Translations under genes and position numbers: made by a program
Origin: Taxillus chinensis
Taxonomy: Eukaryota; Streptophyta; Magnoliopsida; Santalales; Loranthaceae
Assembly: GCA_023512835.1 (NCBI GenBank)
Contig: CM042087.1
Span: 9,092,550 to 9,156,549, forward strand
DNA: 64,000 bases
Direction of reading: 5' to 3'
Notes under the pieces: model-generated
What the model was told of the DNA's origin: nothing
Database searches by the model: none
What the model saw: only the letters and a program-made list of their open reading frames with translations
Shown here: positions 34,018-45,380 of the stretch, piece after piece
Layout of the letters: the number at the start of each line of letters is the position of its first letter
Numbering within the stretch: position 1 is the stretch's first letter

Positions 34018-34724
34018 AATACGGAGACTCACATTGCAAGTATATATGAAAGACTAAGCAAAGAAACTCGTAGAGTCGAAGACTCGTAGGGTCGAAGACT
34101 TTGTGTTCACTCTGACCTATCAATGGTCGAAGAGCATCTTAGTCAATTTAAGCAAACTAAGGGACTCGAAGGTTCGTAGAACTAGAGTCGAAGACTCGCA
34201 GCTATAACAACGGGTAGACTAAGTACACCTCACAGAAGTCACTCTAAGAGTCGTTAGAAGAGTCTAAGACTCGAAGAGTCGTAGCCTCGCAGTTTATAGA
34301 GTGAACCACAGATCTAATCTAACCTGAGCTCCACCCACGAAGACTCGAAGAATCGTTAGTCGTAGACTCACAGAAATCACTGTTGTCGAAGTCTGAAGCA
34401 CAACTACACATCTCTTACAGATTTGATCAAAGTCTTCAAGTCACCAAACCTTCGATGCACCCACCTTCGAGGCAAACTTACAACCCTAAGTTTATCCACT
34501 TAGCGATATCTTCAGCTAGGGTTTGTACAATAAGGCTACGCCATTCTGAGCAGTTGAGTGCATTTAATAACGCATTAATGACTATCAACCACCATCAATG
34601 GATGAACAAGATCAACTGCAATAGTATGGGCATGCAAATACGCAGCATGGGCAACAAATCTGCCAAATTAGAGTAGATCACCCATCCTATGTACTTCCGC
34701 ATTTTCAGTGGCGGGAAGTCAAAC
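34018..34724. other. Unassigned non-coding segment with GACTCGAAG-type repeats
   Basis: 34060-34370 has scattered units of ACTCGTAGAGTCGAAGACTCG and similar. The rest is plain AT-rich sequence with one short open frame (34383-34676) lacking any recognisable domain. It ends at the copia LTR starting at 34725. I see no gene. Confidence 0.5.
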
Positions 34725-35814
34725 TGTTGGGATAGACAACAAGGCACCCTAGCACGATAACCTTAAAATATATCTTTCACACACTTAATGACAAAAATAT
34801 GAATCTAACCTCTCTTAAAAAGCGTGGAACACACAGAACACAATATATTAGATTCTGACATGCTTTAAAGAACATAACTTTTGAGAATCAACTTGAGAGT
34901 TCCAATGCTAGAGAGAGAGAGAGACTCTGAGAGAATTCATCCTAAGCGCTATGAGCCGTGTTGATCATAGAACAAGAACATTCCTGATCGATCATACAAT
35001 CTTGCTCATCAAAGATCCAGTACAATCGTCTAGTCCACTCTCTATGTTGTTTCCATAATCCACTTCTGTCACAGAACATTCCAAACGTAGTCAATTAACT
35101 TACATTGACATCTACAGGAATATTCATTCATTTCACATCTGAGAACTGTTATCTCTTGAGCACTTACTCTTGTCTCAGATTTGTTTGATAGCTAATCATC
35201 ACTCCTACTCCATATTGTCATCTTCTCCAAAAATACACATATCACAGTTGTCTATAAAAGACATAGAACCAACTAACAGTCTAAGCTTCCGCGAAGAAAG
35301 TTTATTCAACCCCCCTCTAGACTCACTTTGGGACCTATAATTGGTATTAGAACAGTTCTACAATTCTATAGAGATCCTGAAATGGCAGATATGGATTCTA
35401 GCAGCGCAGCTCCAGCTCTTGAGCAAACCTTGGTTCCGATCGAGGAACAAGAAGCCAGTCGTGCTCCAGCAGTGGAACCAATTGGAGATCAGGAGGAAGA
35501 AGAACCAAGCACCAGCAGCAACAAGAAAGAACAAGAGGACTTCTACGATGTCCATCCTGGCTCATCCTCTTAAGTGCCTATGTATACACCCGCGCGCTTC
35601 TCCAAATAGAAAGTGAGAATGAGAGCTCACCTAGACATGCTTGATACATTTCTCTAGGAAAAAATAAAGAATGGGCCTTTCACTCCAATAAGCATGCAGA
35701 GAGGCCAGTTACAAATGAAGGACCCAGACAATTGGTTTAAGGTGGAGCAGAGGAAAGTAAAGCTTGGCTTTAAAGCAAAAGCCATACTTTTCTCTGCACT
35801 CGACGATGATATGT
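34725..35814 (+). mobile_element. 5' end of a second copia element (LTR, PBS, gag start)
   Basis: The LTR (34725-35339, 615 bp) starts TGTTGGGATAGACAAC and ends GGGACCTATA, where TACA is expected. Two bases on, TGGTATTAGAAC (35342-35353) is a changed initiator-Met PBS. An ATG at 35382 opens a gag frame. At 35815 the element is cut by an inverted Tat LTR, and the rest of the copia element is not in the window. CAAAC (34720-34724) is the candidate left TSD. Confidence 0.8.
35382..35814 (+). pseudogene. gag N-terminal fragment of the second copia element
   Basis: An ATG-initiated 63-codon frame (to 35573) is rich in Ala, Glu and Ser (MADMDSSSAAPALEQ, then EEEEPSTSSNKKEQED). After its stop, VRMRAHLDMLDTFL, then KNGPFTPISMQ, then KAKAILFSALDDDM can be read to 35814 in a mosaic of frames. 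This resembles the N-terminal capsid part of copia Gag (the segment with AKAILFSAL). It has stops after SSS and in the DTFL region, and it is truncated by insertion. Confidence 0.6.
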
Positions 35815-35891
35815 GTCATCACCGGTTTTCGTCCGGGCCCATTTGGGATGGGCTCAAACTAAACCAATGGTGAGAAATTTAAAGTCACCAC
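35815..35891 (-). mobile_element. Inverted tail (77 bp) of a Tat LTR
   Basis: TGTCATCACCGGTTTTCGTCC and the next 55 bases are the reverse complement of the Tat-2 LTR end (48961-49037), with a few mismatches. It is the 3' end of another Tat LTR on the minus strand, inserted in the copia gag. Tat-2 starts at its inner edge, so Tat-2 inserted into this LTR. The flanking ATATG (35810-35814) would be its TSD. Confidence 0.85.
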
Positions 35892-37977
35892 TGTTGGACC
35901 CCATTTTGTCCGGGTTGGACATACTAATCCCATTTGATATACCTTTCTTCCCATGCTATATACCTTGTTGAACAGGTCCACAATGATCCCATACTTCCAA
36001 GGAATGGTTCGGAATTGATGTTAGCCCCAATTTACACGAGATGGATACAATTGACACGGACGGGGGAGTCCAAAATTAATGACTTCTGCTACAAGTCCTT
36101 GAAGCGCCCCAAGACCAACACCAGGTGATAGAGGATAAAAATTGGAGATTAACGCACTTGACCGAGCTCAAATTGGACTTAAAATGAAGAAGTTATGGCC
36201 AAAACAATTTTCGTTAGAAAAAGTCGAAACTTGCCAAAAGACGGTCAATGCCCCTGGTCAAATCGCCCGAAAAGATGACCATGCAAAATTCTTCAAAGCG
36301 TCAATTTAGGCGAATACGGATCTTCCCAAACAATCCCCGGAAAGTTGTCCATTTTTGCATTTTAGGTGAAGGGTGAGAAGGTAATTAAAAGTTTAAAAAA
36401 AAAACTTCGGGGTTGACCATTGACCGTTGACTGTTGACCTGCCGACACTTCGACCCATTGACCTTCGAAGCCCCGAAGCATCGAGGCCTTGAAAGCCTCG
36501 AAGCCTCGAAGCCCCGAAGCCTCGACGCCTCAAAGCCTCAAAGCATTGAAGCATCGAAGCCTCAAAGCCTCGAAGCCCCGCTGCCAACACTCCGACCTTC
36601 GACTCGCCCTTTCGACCTTCAACCCCCTAACTCTCGAAGCCTCGAAGCCCCGCTGCCGACACTTCGACCTTCGACCCTTCGACCCTGGACACGCGAAGCC
36701 TATAAACCTTTGACCTGCTGACACTCCGACCTTCGAACCTTGACCCGGACGCCTGTAAGCCTTCGATCCGTTGACCATTGACGTTCGACCTACCGACACT
36801 TCGACCCGTTGACCGTTGACCTTCGCCCCACCAAAATTTTGACCCACCGAAGCTTCGACCCTGCCGACACTTCGACCTGCCGACACTTCGAGCCTCTGAC
36901 CCCTTGACCGTCGCTGATGGCTTTTCTCGCTGGCTTTGTTTTTCTCTCGTTGGTTGTTCACGAGACCTGTTTTATGCGCTAGCCAGCTGACAAAGAATTA
37001 TTTCTGAATACCTGTCGGTCACATGTGCTAAACGAAAGCATTAAAAAAGGGCAATCACGAGCTGCAAGTCGCCAGACCACCCGACTGATCGCACAAGACC
37101 TGGACAAAAATAAGGAAATCAATAATACAGCATTAAATGCTGCAATTAATGACAGTCCAGCCAAAAAATTTCTGCAGCCCGTTAAGATGCAGTCTTCAGT
37201 TCCTGCGCAGAAAGAAAAGAGAGGGCCATCATCGTGAGGAGAGAGCCATCATCGTGGAGAGAGAGCAAGGATTGTTGAAAAAACCTACTACCATTTACGC
37301 CCCAGTCTCGTCCCAGCGCAAACAGAGAGAAAAAACGCCCAGAGTTCAAAAAAAAAAAGGAGGAGAGACCATGATCGTTGAAAAAAAACCTGCTACCATT
37401 ACGCCCCAGCCTTGACGCATCAAAAAACGCCCAGAGTTCAAAGAAAAAAAAACAGAGATCTCTGATCAAAAAAGAAGAGTTGGCCCAGTAAAAAGAAAGA
37501 GAGAAAAAAGGAAAAAGACGACAACGTCCAAACACCCCAGCTTCTTCCCTGCAAAAAGCGTCCAGAGAGAGAGAGAGAGAGAACAGAAAGACTCCTTATC
37601 TCTGACAAAAAACCTGCTGCCATTTTTTTCCTCATACCCAGCTCCCTGATCCAAGAAAAGGGGAAGGAGAGTTCAGTCCCAGAAAATGCCCAGATTTGCT
37701 GCCAATTTCGCCCAGCTACCTCTCTTCAAAAACACCAAGAAAAGAGCCACATAGGCAGATTCCTCCTCCTCTCCTTTCTATTCCCACTACCTTTCTCCTC
37801 ACCCTTTTTTAGCAACCATACGTACTCCTTCTCCTTCTTAAACCCAGGAGTTTCTGAAACATTGTTCTCATCTTCCCAGTTTTATTTTCGTTCCTCTTTT
37901 CCATCTTTCCAGCAATAAATACCAAAAACAAAAAAAAGATCCATTCGTAGTCGTTGCCAGCGGTACCTAGCTTCCAG
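35892..37977 (+). repeat. 5' LTR of Tat-2, first part
   Basis: 2086 bp, matching 61141-63190 of the 3' LTR. It has about 90 bases (roughly 36960-37050) that are missing in the 3' copy near 62240. It is split at CTTCCAG by Tekay-2; the second part begins after the repeated TCCAC. Runs of A and GA lie at 37220-37590. Confidence 0.92.
36410..36910 (+). repeat. CGAAGCCTCGAAGCC / GACCTTCGACCC minisatellite in Tat-2 5' LTR
   Basis: Nine- to ten-base units (CCTCGAAGC, CCCCGAAGC) repeat about 20 times, mixed with TTGACCTTCGACCC units. It is expanded compared with Tat-1 (8085-8310). The 3' LTR counterpart is 61650-62180, with different unit counts. Confidence 0.85.
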
Positions 37978-40528
37978 TGTAACGCCCCCAAACTGGACTT
38001 TCAGACCGGGTGCGTTAGATAAATAAAATATTACAATTATATGAATAGTAATCTATTACTCAACATAAATTCGATGGTTTATTTATTACATCAAGACTCA
38101 TCACAAGATCTCTAAGGTTTAGCGTTTAAAGACTAGGTGTTGATAACCCATTATAGTTTTACATGACATAAATACTACATGCATAATCTTCTTATGATTT
38201 TATTCCAAGCACTCGGACACCATTATCCTAGCATCCTTGCTTTCTCCTAGTTCCCTGGGGTTTGAAACAAAACATGAAAGGAAATGAGCTCAAATAGCCC
38301 GAGAAGGTTAAAAGTAAGGGATAATATATGGAGAATAATCAACTCATGGAAAAATAAGAATATCTACTCATCTAGGTTCACCACCTAGATATCTTGCATA
38401 ACTTGTTATCAATGGATTGACACTCTCCAGTGATGTTCTTTACCCAATGCATTGGAGGTCTTTCTGGAACCACCCATAAACATATTGCCAAACATAAAAC
38501 ATATCTTCACAAACTTTCAAACAATCACATCAATGGTAAATTTCAACGTAAAGGAAGATCTTGCAATAATAGCCCCGATAAGTAAAAGGGGTATTCACCA
38601 TTCAATAAGTTAGATTACCAAGTTTCCAAGAAGTGCCAAAGAAAGTTAATTCTTCTTAAAATAATATTATAAGAAAAAAAATCTTGAGATATAAATATAG
38701 AGAAGAAATAGAAAATGAATTTCCACGTCGGAGATCGTGGTAAGGAAAGAAGAGGGGATCCTTACTATCTTTTTTGTCTTCCGCGTTTATAAACCTTGAA
38801 ACAAAATTTAAAAGTTAATATTTTAGTTTGAATAATAGTATATTCATAAATAATATATTGAGAGACATATATAAGTATATTATGGTGAAAAAACTTCTCA
38901 TGATAATAATAATAATCTATACGTATACATATACGTATATACTATACAATATACATATATATATTGAGGGGCAAAGCCATCCATAATATATATATGTATG
39001 AGGAGACTTAGCCTTCCATGGAATAATAATAATCTATATACTCATATATACATATCATATACATATATATATTGAGGGGCAAAGCCATCCATAATATATA
39101 TATGTATGAGGAGGCTTAGCCTTCCATGGAATAATAATAATTTATATATATACATATACGTATTGTTTAATAAATATACATATATATATTGAGGGGCAAG
39201 GCCATCCATAATATATATATGTATGAGGAGGAAGAACATGATTAATATATGCTTGAAATATTTACCTCTTGGAACTTCCAACAAGTGAGAGGAAGATTGA
39301 GAGAAGAGAAGGCTTGGAGGGCTATTGGGGTGTTAATAGAACTTTTTGGGAAGTATTTGGAGGAGAGTTTTGTAGCTTATTTGAATGGAAAGAGTGCTTG
39401 AGAAGGGAAGTGAGGCATGCTATTTATAGGTAAGGTGGTAGGTGTAATAGTGTGAAAAATAGTGTACGAATTTGACTTTGGCATTAAATTAAATTATTTA
39501 AAATATATATAATACTTTATTTTCCTCATATTATATTTTATTAAAAACGTGGTTATCTCCTCCTACCATTTAAAAATGTTTTAAGACTTTTAAACCTAGA
39601 AGGTTCCTTTGGCATCAAAAGTCCACATTGGTGTACTCCCTACTAATTCAATTATAACGTTTTTAATTTTGTAGTTTTTGACAAATGGACAATTGTATTG
39701 CATTAGTAACTCAAATATCTACAAATGGGTACCAATTTTATAATTTTCACATGTGTATAACAAAAGTTATTGAATTTTAAAGTCATACTAAAATGTTTAC
39801 CCGTTCACACTGAACCTATGTGTAGTATTTTAACTTCTGGAATTGATTGGCTTCATATTAAATTCTGAAATTTTTTACACGTTTTAGCTAAGTGATAAAG
39901 TAACAAATGGGCTTTGGTTTCATGTCAATTGGATCTGTATAACTCAAGTTATGAATTTTTTGAATGGGACCTCCAGAATCTGCCTTATTCAAATTTTTGG
40001 GTCTTACCTATGTTTCATACTTTTGGTAAAGTTAAGGCTTGTAATACTTACTTACCCATAGTAATTTGGTTTAAGAAACTAAATGACATAATATATAGCA
40101 TCTAAACTTTTTATGATGTATAAGAAATTATTTTATTTTTTATAACGTATTTAATATTAACGCGGATAAAATAATATTATTGCGTAATCAATAAACAATA
40201 AAGTAGATAACATTATATTCCATGACTTCTTACTTTATAAACCTATAAAGTATAATATTATAAAACATTATTACATACTCATACCTATTTATAACAATTC
40301 AAACGGATACTATTATAACGATTAGTTACTTATTCCAACGGTTAGTTACTATTCTAACCGTAGTTACTATTCTAACGGCTACTTACTAGTCACATGCTAC
40401 TTAAATGACTATATTGGGTACTTATTTTTATTGTGATAATATCTAAAATATTCTTTCTAACTATTTTTAGTAATGAAATTATTATTATTACTATTTAAGG
40501 AAGAGCTTAAATTTTTGCAGGTCTTACA
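37978..40528 (-). repeat. 3' LTR of Tekay-2 (left copy)
   Basis: On the minus strand this is the downstream LTR. It contains three tandem units at 38955-39235 and an AT-rich U3. It is nearly identical to 45381-47933. The differences I noted include single-base indels (for example CAAACTGG against CAAATCTGG) and a few transitions. Confidence 0.95.
38955..39235 (-). repeat. Three-copy tandem repeat of about 100 bp in Tekay-2 LTR
   Basis: Each unit contains TATATTGAGGGGCAAAGCC, ATCCATAATATATATATG and CTTAGCCTTCCATGG, with AATAATAATAAT in between. The last unit is truncated. The right LTR has the same array at 46355-46640. The ORFs here come from the repeats. Confidence 0.9.
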
Positions 40529-40541
40529 TTATACCCCACTT
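40529..40541 (-). other. Polypurine tract of Tekay-2
   Basis: On the minus strand AAGTGGGGTATAA lies directly before the LTR start TGTAAGACC. It follows GACGAAATTCTTTT, similar to the CGAGGACGAAAAG before the PPT of Tekay-1. Confidence 0.75.
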
Positions 40542-40573
40542 AAAAGAATTTCGTCCTCGAAATTTTGCGTACC

Positions 40574-41005
40574 TTAATCATGGAAAAGTTTAGGATATTT
40601 TTGCCTCGTTGTTTCTTCATGCTCCCACGTTGCCTCCTCGGTGATTTGATTCCTCCATAACACTTTCACGAGTGGAATTCTTTTCGTACGTAACACTTGT
40701 TCCTTGCGGTCAAGGATTTGCACCGGATGTTCTTCGTAGGTCAAGTCAACATCGAGTTGGACAGCTCTTGTTAAAACATGTGATGGATCTGGTATGTACT
40801 TTCTTAGGAGAGACACATGGAACACATTGTGCACGTGTTCCAAATGTGGTGGTAGGGCTAGGCGATATCTTGTTGCTCCAATCTTTTCTACTATGTCAAA
40901 TGGTCCAATGTATCGGGGGCTTAACTTCCCTTTCTTTCCAAATCGCATGACTCCTTTCCATGGTGAAACCTTTAGAAATACATGATCGCCTACTTCAAAC
41001 TCCAA
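40574..41005 (-). CDS. Integrase C-terminus with chromodomain-like tail of Tekay-2
   Basis: An open stretch of 143 codons on the minus strand. It contains FEVGDHVFLKVSPWKG, then LSPRYIGPFDI, then HNVFHVSLLRKYIPDPSH (integrase C-terminal module). QILDRKEQVLRTKRIPLVKVLWRN, then EATWEHEE, then KYPKLFHD is the chromodomain-like end, stopping with TAA at 40576-40574. It is the best preserved part of the polyprotein, but it is cut off from the integrase core by a frameshift near 41000, so it would not be translated alone. Chromodomains of this lineage are thought to steer integration to heterochromatin. Confidence 0.8.
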   Translation of the reverse strand: MEFEVGDHVFLKVSPWKGVMRFGKKGKLSPRYIGPFDIVEKIGATRYRLALPPHLEHVHNVFHVSLLRKYIPDPSHVLTRAVQLDVDLTYEEHPVQILDRKEQVLRTKRIPLVKVLWRNQITEEATWEHEETTRQKYPKLFHD

Positions 41006-42065
41006 GTCCTTTCGTCGGTGGTCCGCATAACTCTTCTGCCTGCTTTGAGCGCTCGCATATGGTCTGAATTAGACGCACCTTTTCTGTTGTTTCTTGCACC
41101 AAATCGGGGGCAAGTAATTTGCTTTCTCCTACCTCATCCCAACATGTTGGTGTTCGACACCTTTTCCCATAAAGAGCTTCATATGGTGCCATTTGTATAC
41201 TTGCGTGATAGCTATTATTATAGGAGAACTCCACCAAGGGAAGGTGTTTCTCCCAATCTCCTTGAAAGTCAATAGCACAAGCTCTAAGCATGTCCTCCAA
41301 AGTTTGGATTGTCCTCTCCGATTGCCCATCTGTTTGAGGGTGGAAGGCGACTAAACTTCGATTGGTACTTAAGGCATGTTGAAGGCTCCTCCAAAACTTA
41401 GATGTGAATCTTGGATCACGATCGAGACGATTGATAATGGCACTCCATGCAATCGAATGACTTCCTTGATGTATAGTTTGGCTAATTGATCCAACGAGAA
41501 ATCGTCCGGATAGGGATAAAGTGAGACGCTTTTGTCAGGCGATCCACTACGACCCAAATCGCATTGTGTCCTTTTGATGTTCTAGGTAGACCCGTGACAA
41601 AATCCATAGTTACATTTTCCCACTTCCATTCGGGTATTGGAAGTGATTGCAATACTCCACTTGGTAATTGCGCTCGCCTTTACTCTTTGACACACCAAGC
41701 ACCTGGATATAAATTCGCGATTTCTCTCTTCATGTTGTCCCACCAATAGTTCTTTCGTAAGTCTCGATACATCTTGGTGCTTCCTGGATGTATAGAGAAT
41801 GCGAGCTATGTGCTTGGCTAGTAACTCCCTTTTTAGTCCAGAAGATGATGGTACACGAGTCTTGTACCAAATCTTAAGAAGCCACCGTTATCGATGTTGA
41901 ACTCAGGAAGTTTACCTTTTTGCCTGCTTCCCTCTTTCGTTGTAGCTTGGGATCTTCTTGTTGTGCCGCTTTTATCCTCTCCAAAAGTGTTGGTTGTATG
42001 GTCATGTGGAATAGGTAGCTTCTTTCCCCAGGTTTTACGATTTCAACATCCAACCTCTTCGGATC
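41006..42065 (-). pseudogene. Integrase core of Tekay-2, broken
   Basis: Visible on minus: LHGVPLSIVS (about 41420-41460), DPRFTSKFWRSLQHAL (the block holding the second catalytic Asp is disturbed), FHPQTDGQSERTIQTLEDMLRAC (catalytic Glu, about 41290-41340), and EFSYNNSYHASIQMAPYEALYGKRC (41130-41230). The zinc-binding and first-Asp parts (about 41600-41850) are only scattered in several frames. About five frame changes are needed. The module is complete in order, so the breaks are small. Confidence 0.75.
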
Positions 42066-42500
42066 TTAATTAGAGGCCTTTGCGAAGTGATCAATGTTGC
42101 CAAGGTTCCGACATGTTTCCGGCTTAGTGATCGCCACCACGTTTGCCTTCCCAGGATGGTAGTTGATGGTGCAATCATAGTCTTTTAATAATTCTAGCCA
42201 CCTTCTTTGTCGCATGTTGAGTTCCTTTTGGGTGAATATGTATTTTAGACTTTTATGATCGGTGTAGATCTCACATTTCTCCCCATAAAGATAGTGACGC
42301 CAAATCTTTAGTGCAAGGATGATTCTCGCTAGTTCTAAGTCGTGTGTGGGATAGTTCACCTCGTGGGTTTTTAGTTGTCGTGATGCATAAGCAATTACTT
42401 TACCATTTTGCATTAACACACAACCAAGTCCTTCCTTCGATGCATCGCTATAAATTGTGAAGTTTTCTCCTCCTGAAGGTAGTGCCAGCACAGGTGTACT
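42066..42500 (-). pseudogene. RNase H domain of Tekay-2
   Basis: An open stretch of about 141 codons (42491-42066). It has [18 protein letters not shown] (first catalytic Asp), then [30 protein letters not shown], then [10 protein letters not shown] (third catalytic Asp), [14 protein letters not shown], and ending [10 protein letters not shown]. The sequence after this leaves the expected ALSRK wording and stops soon. The domain itself looks intact apart from its ends, which lie in other frames. Confidence 0.8.
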
Positions 42501-43248
42501 AACTAGGCGCCGTTTTAGTTCTCGAAAGCTTTCCTCACACTTCGTGGTCCATTCGATCTTAGCACCCTTACAGTGGCTTTATTAATGGGCTGCCCGGTCT
42601 CGCAAAGTTTTCTACGAACCTTCGGTAATACCTGCAGTCCAGAAAACTACGAACCTCCGTTCTTGTTTTGGGTCTTGGCCAGTCTTTATTGCCTTTGTTT
42701 TTGCAGGATCCACGGAGATGCCTTCATGAGTGACAATATGTCCTAAAAATGCGACTTGTTGTAACCAAAATTCGCATTTGCTGAATTTGGCATATAGTTT
42801 CTTCTCTCTTAAGGTTTGCAGTACGCTCCTTAAATGCTCTTCATGTTCTTCGCGACTCTTGGAGTAAATAAGTATGTCATCAATGAAAACAACGACACAC
42901 TTGTCCAAGAAGTCATGGAATATTCTGTTCATCAGGTCCATGAATATTGCGGGGGCATTGGTTAATCCGAAAGGCATTACGACGAATTCATAGTGGCCAT
43001 ACCTCGTTCGGAAGGCCGTCTTGGGAATGTCCATCTCCTTCACCCTTAATTGATGGTAACCCGATCGAAGGTCAATTTTTGAGAAGTATTGAGCGCCTTT
43101 AAGTTGATCGAAGAGATCATTTATCCTTGGTAAAGGATATTTATTCTTGATGGTGACGTTGTTTAGTCCTCATAGTCGATGCGAGCCTCATTGAGCCATC
43201 CTTCTTCTTCACGAACAAGACCGGTGCTCCCCAAGGTGATGACTAGGC
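42501..43248 (-). pseudogene. Reverse transcriptase domain of Tekay-2
   Basis: The 143-codon stretch 43043-42612 has [20 protein letters not shown], then [17 protein letters not shown] and [18 protein letters not shown] (catalytic FIDD), then [17 protein letters not shown]. The fingers part lies in 43230-43050 in other frames ([16 protein letters not shown] and [15 protein letters not shown] pieces). Frameshifts near 43050 and 42660 separate it from both neighbours. Confidence 0.8.
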
Positions 43249-43870
43249 CTAATGAATCCTTTGTCCATCAAATCTTGCAATTGCTTCTTCAATTCGTTTA
43301 ACTCTGTTGGTGCCATCCGATAAGGACTTTTGGAGATTGGATTTGTCCCAGGAAATAGATCGATGGAGAATTAACTTTCGTGGCGGAGGAGGTCCTGGCA
43401 ATTCTTCCGGAAACACATCTTCATATTTGCAAACGATAGGGACTTCTTTTAATGTAATCTCACCTACACTTGTGTTGACCGAGGAAAGATATCCCTCTTT
43501 TGGATGGTTAGATACATCCTCTCCATCCTTTTGACACGTAAACACCAACTTAGGTTGGTTTGGGAGATTAAAAATTACTCTTTTCCGAGTACACTCTATG
43601 GTGGCGTGATTGGATGTTAACCAATCCATCCCTAATATAACATCAAAGTCCACTATTTGTAAGGAGATTAGGTTTCCAGGAAGTACCCTATCACATATAG
43701 TAATGGGGCATGCTTTATATATCTTAGTGGCATTTATGGTGATACCACTTGGTGTCATTACTGTTAATTCCACTTTTAATCTCGATGTGGAATATCCATA
43801 TGTTCATACTTTGGTGAGATGAAAGAATGCGTTGAACCAGAATCAAATAAGGTATAAGCGTTTCTTGAAC
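43249..43870 (-). pseudogene. Protease and linker of Tekay-2
   Basis: On minus the active site reads FDSGSTHSFISPKYEHM near 43855-43805. After a frame change, MELTVMTPSGI, then DFDVILGMDWL (flap and end of protease) follow in a 174-codon stretch to 43249. It continues into CKYEDVFPEELPGPPP, the usual lead-in to RT. The Asp of DSG is present. The break lies between active site and flap. Confidence 0.8.
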
Positions 43871-45212
43871 TTATGAGCAAGGTACCTTTCACCACATCGT
43901 TGTTTAATTCTTCTTCCATTATTGGCTCCATTCTGAGTTGTAATGGCGTACGAGCACTGGTGCCCTAGGTGGTTGTTGCGGCTGCTGTGGTTGTGGCCGT
44001 CGTGGTGGCCGTACATGTCGAAGTGGTTGCCGCAACGTTGTCGATAATCCTCCGTAGTTTTTGCATGTGGGCATTTATTTGCATAATGTCCAAATTCATT
44101 GCGATTGAAACATTGGACGGTGGGCGTGTACTTGGTCTGGTCTTGGTGCATGTAAAGGGTTATGCATACGAATGGGATTAGGACCCATTTGGGGCCCTTG
44201 TTTAGGCCTTTCCCGGCATTCACGTGCTTGATGTCCAGCTTTACCACACTTGAAACATTTTCCCGATCCTTGGAGACATTCACCAGTGTCTTTTACCACA
44301 TTTAGGGCAGGTGGAATGTACTACCTCCTTCATACTAGGCTTTGTGATCTCCGATCCATTAGCTTGGTGTTTCCTTTTCTTATCATTTTGACTACGATTT
44401 TGGTGGTAGTCAAGATGTTCCATTTCTACTTTGATCGCGCATGAACAACACTTCATAGTCGGGGAAGTCAAAAGTGCCAATGCTCTCCGTATGCTTGGTT
44501 TCAACCCATGGTAGAACATTTGAACTTTACTTTGCTTTCGCCTACGTCGAGGTGCGTACCTTGCTAACTTGGTGAACTTTGCCTCATACGTGGCCACGTA
44601 TCATCATCCTTTTGTTTAAGATCGAGGAAGTCCCTCTCCATCTTACTCCTCAATGGTCGAGGAAAATACTTTTCTAGTAAGATTCCTTTGAAAGCTTCCT
44701 GACTTAGAGCTTATCTCTCCTCGGTTTTGGTATTCTTAACAAGGGTCCACCATTGGTTTGCCTCGCCCTCCATTCGTAAATGGCAAACTTTATCTTTTTC
44801 TGGTCAGGACATTCCAATCCGAGAATATCTTTTCTAACTTATTAATCCATTCCTCCATGTGAGTGGGATCGGTTGAACCAGAGAAGGTTGGGGGATGCTT
44901 CTTATAAATTGGTAACTGTCACCTCTTTTGGTTGAGGGTTTATACCTTGCTCCGGTTGACCAACGGGTGTGTTGGGTTGAGTCATATTTCTTGCCATCGT
45001 TTGTGCCATTTGCATAAGAAATGCCATCAGGTTCTCTGCGCTTACACCTTGTGGTGCTGCCATGTTTGAAGGTTGCCCATTTGGTGGTAGTGTTCCCAGA
45101 CTTGTCCACTAGAGGAAGAGTTCATTGGTGTTGAACCCTCTTGAAGTTCATTGGCCATACCGTTATTCCTTGTGGAGTTGTTCCTGTTTCCTCCGTTCCT
45201 TGTTTCAACCAT
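43871..45212 (-). pseudogene. gag of Tekay-2, broken
   Basis: It begins at MVETRN (ATG at 45212-45210), 156 bp after the PBS. Gag pieces then appear in several frames: HPPTFSGSTDPTHMEEWI near 44890-44840, MERDFLDLKQ near 44640, and MATYEAKFTKLARYAP (44597 on). An intact CCHC zinc knuckle (CFKCGKAGHQAREC) is at about 44257-44215. A second, CFNRNEFGHYANKC, has lost one Cys. A third lies near 44300 (CPKCGKRHW). Gag would form the particle and bind RNA. At least five shifts. Confidence 0.75.
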
Positions 45213-45367
45213 TTTGGCCCTTTAAGCACACACGTTACTCGAGGTTAGGTTAGTTCAAAATTAACCATATAACCACAATAATACTTATGTAAAATAATTC
45301 ACTATAATTGGTATAGGAATCTATACTATGTTATTTATAACTAGTCTCTATACCTAACTAAACCTTT

Positions 45368-45378
45368 GCTCGATACCA
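45368..45378 (-). other. Primer-binding site of Tekay-2
   Basis: On minus, TGGTATCGAGC lies two bases after the LTR end. It matches the initiator tRNA-Met PBS TGGTATCAGAGC with one base lost. Confidence 0.85.
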
Positions 45379-45380
45379 GT

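Noticed and set aside
36434..36961. ORFs of repeated Ser/Leu/Lys/Pro pattern on both strands
   Set aside because: They translate the CGAAGCCTCGAAGCC minisatellite.
39042..39284. Tyr/Ile-rich ORFs in Tekay-2 LTRs (also 46414-46689)
   Set aside because: They arise from the (TA)-rich tandem units of the LTR.
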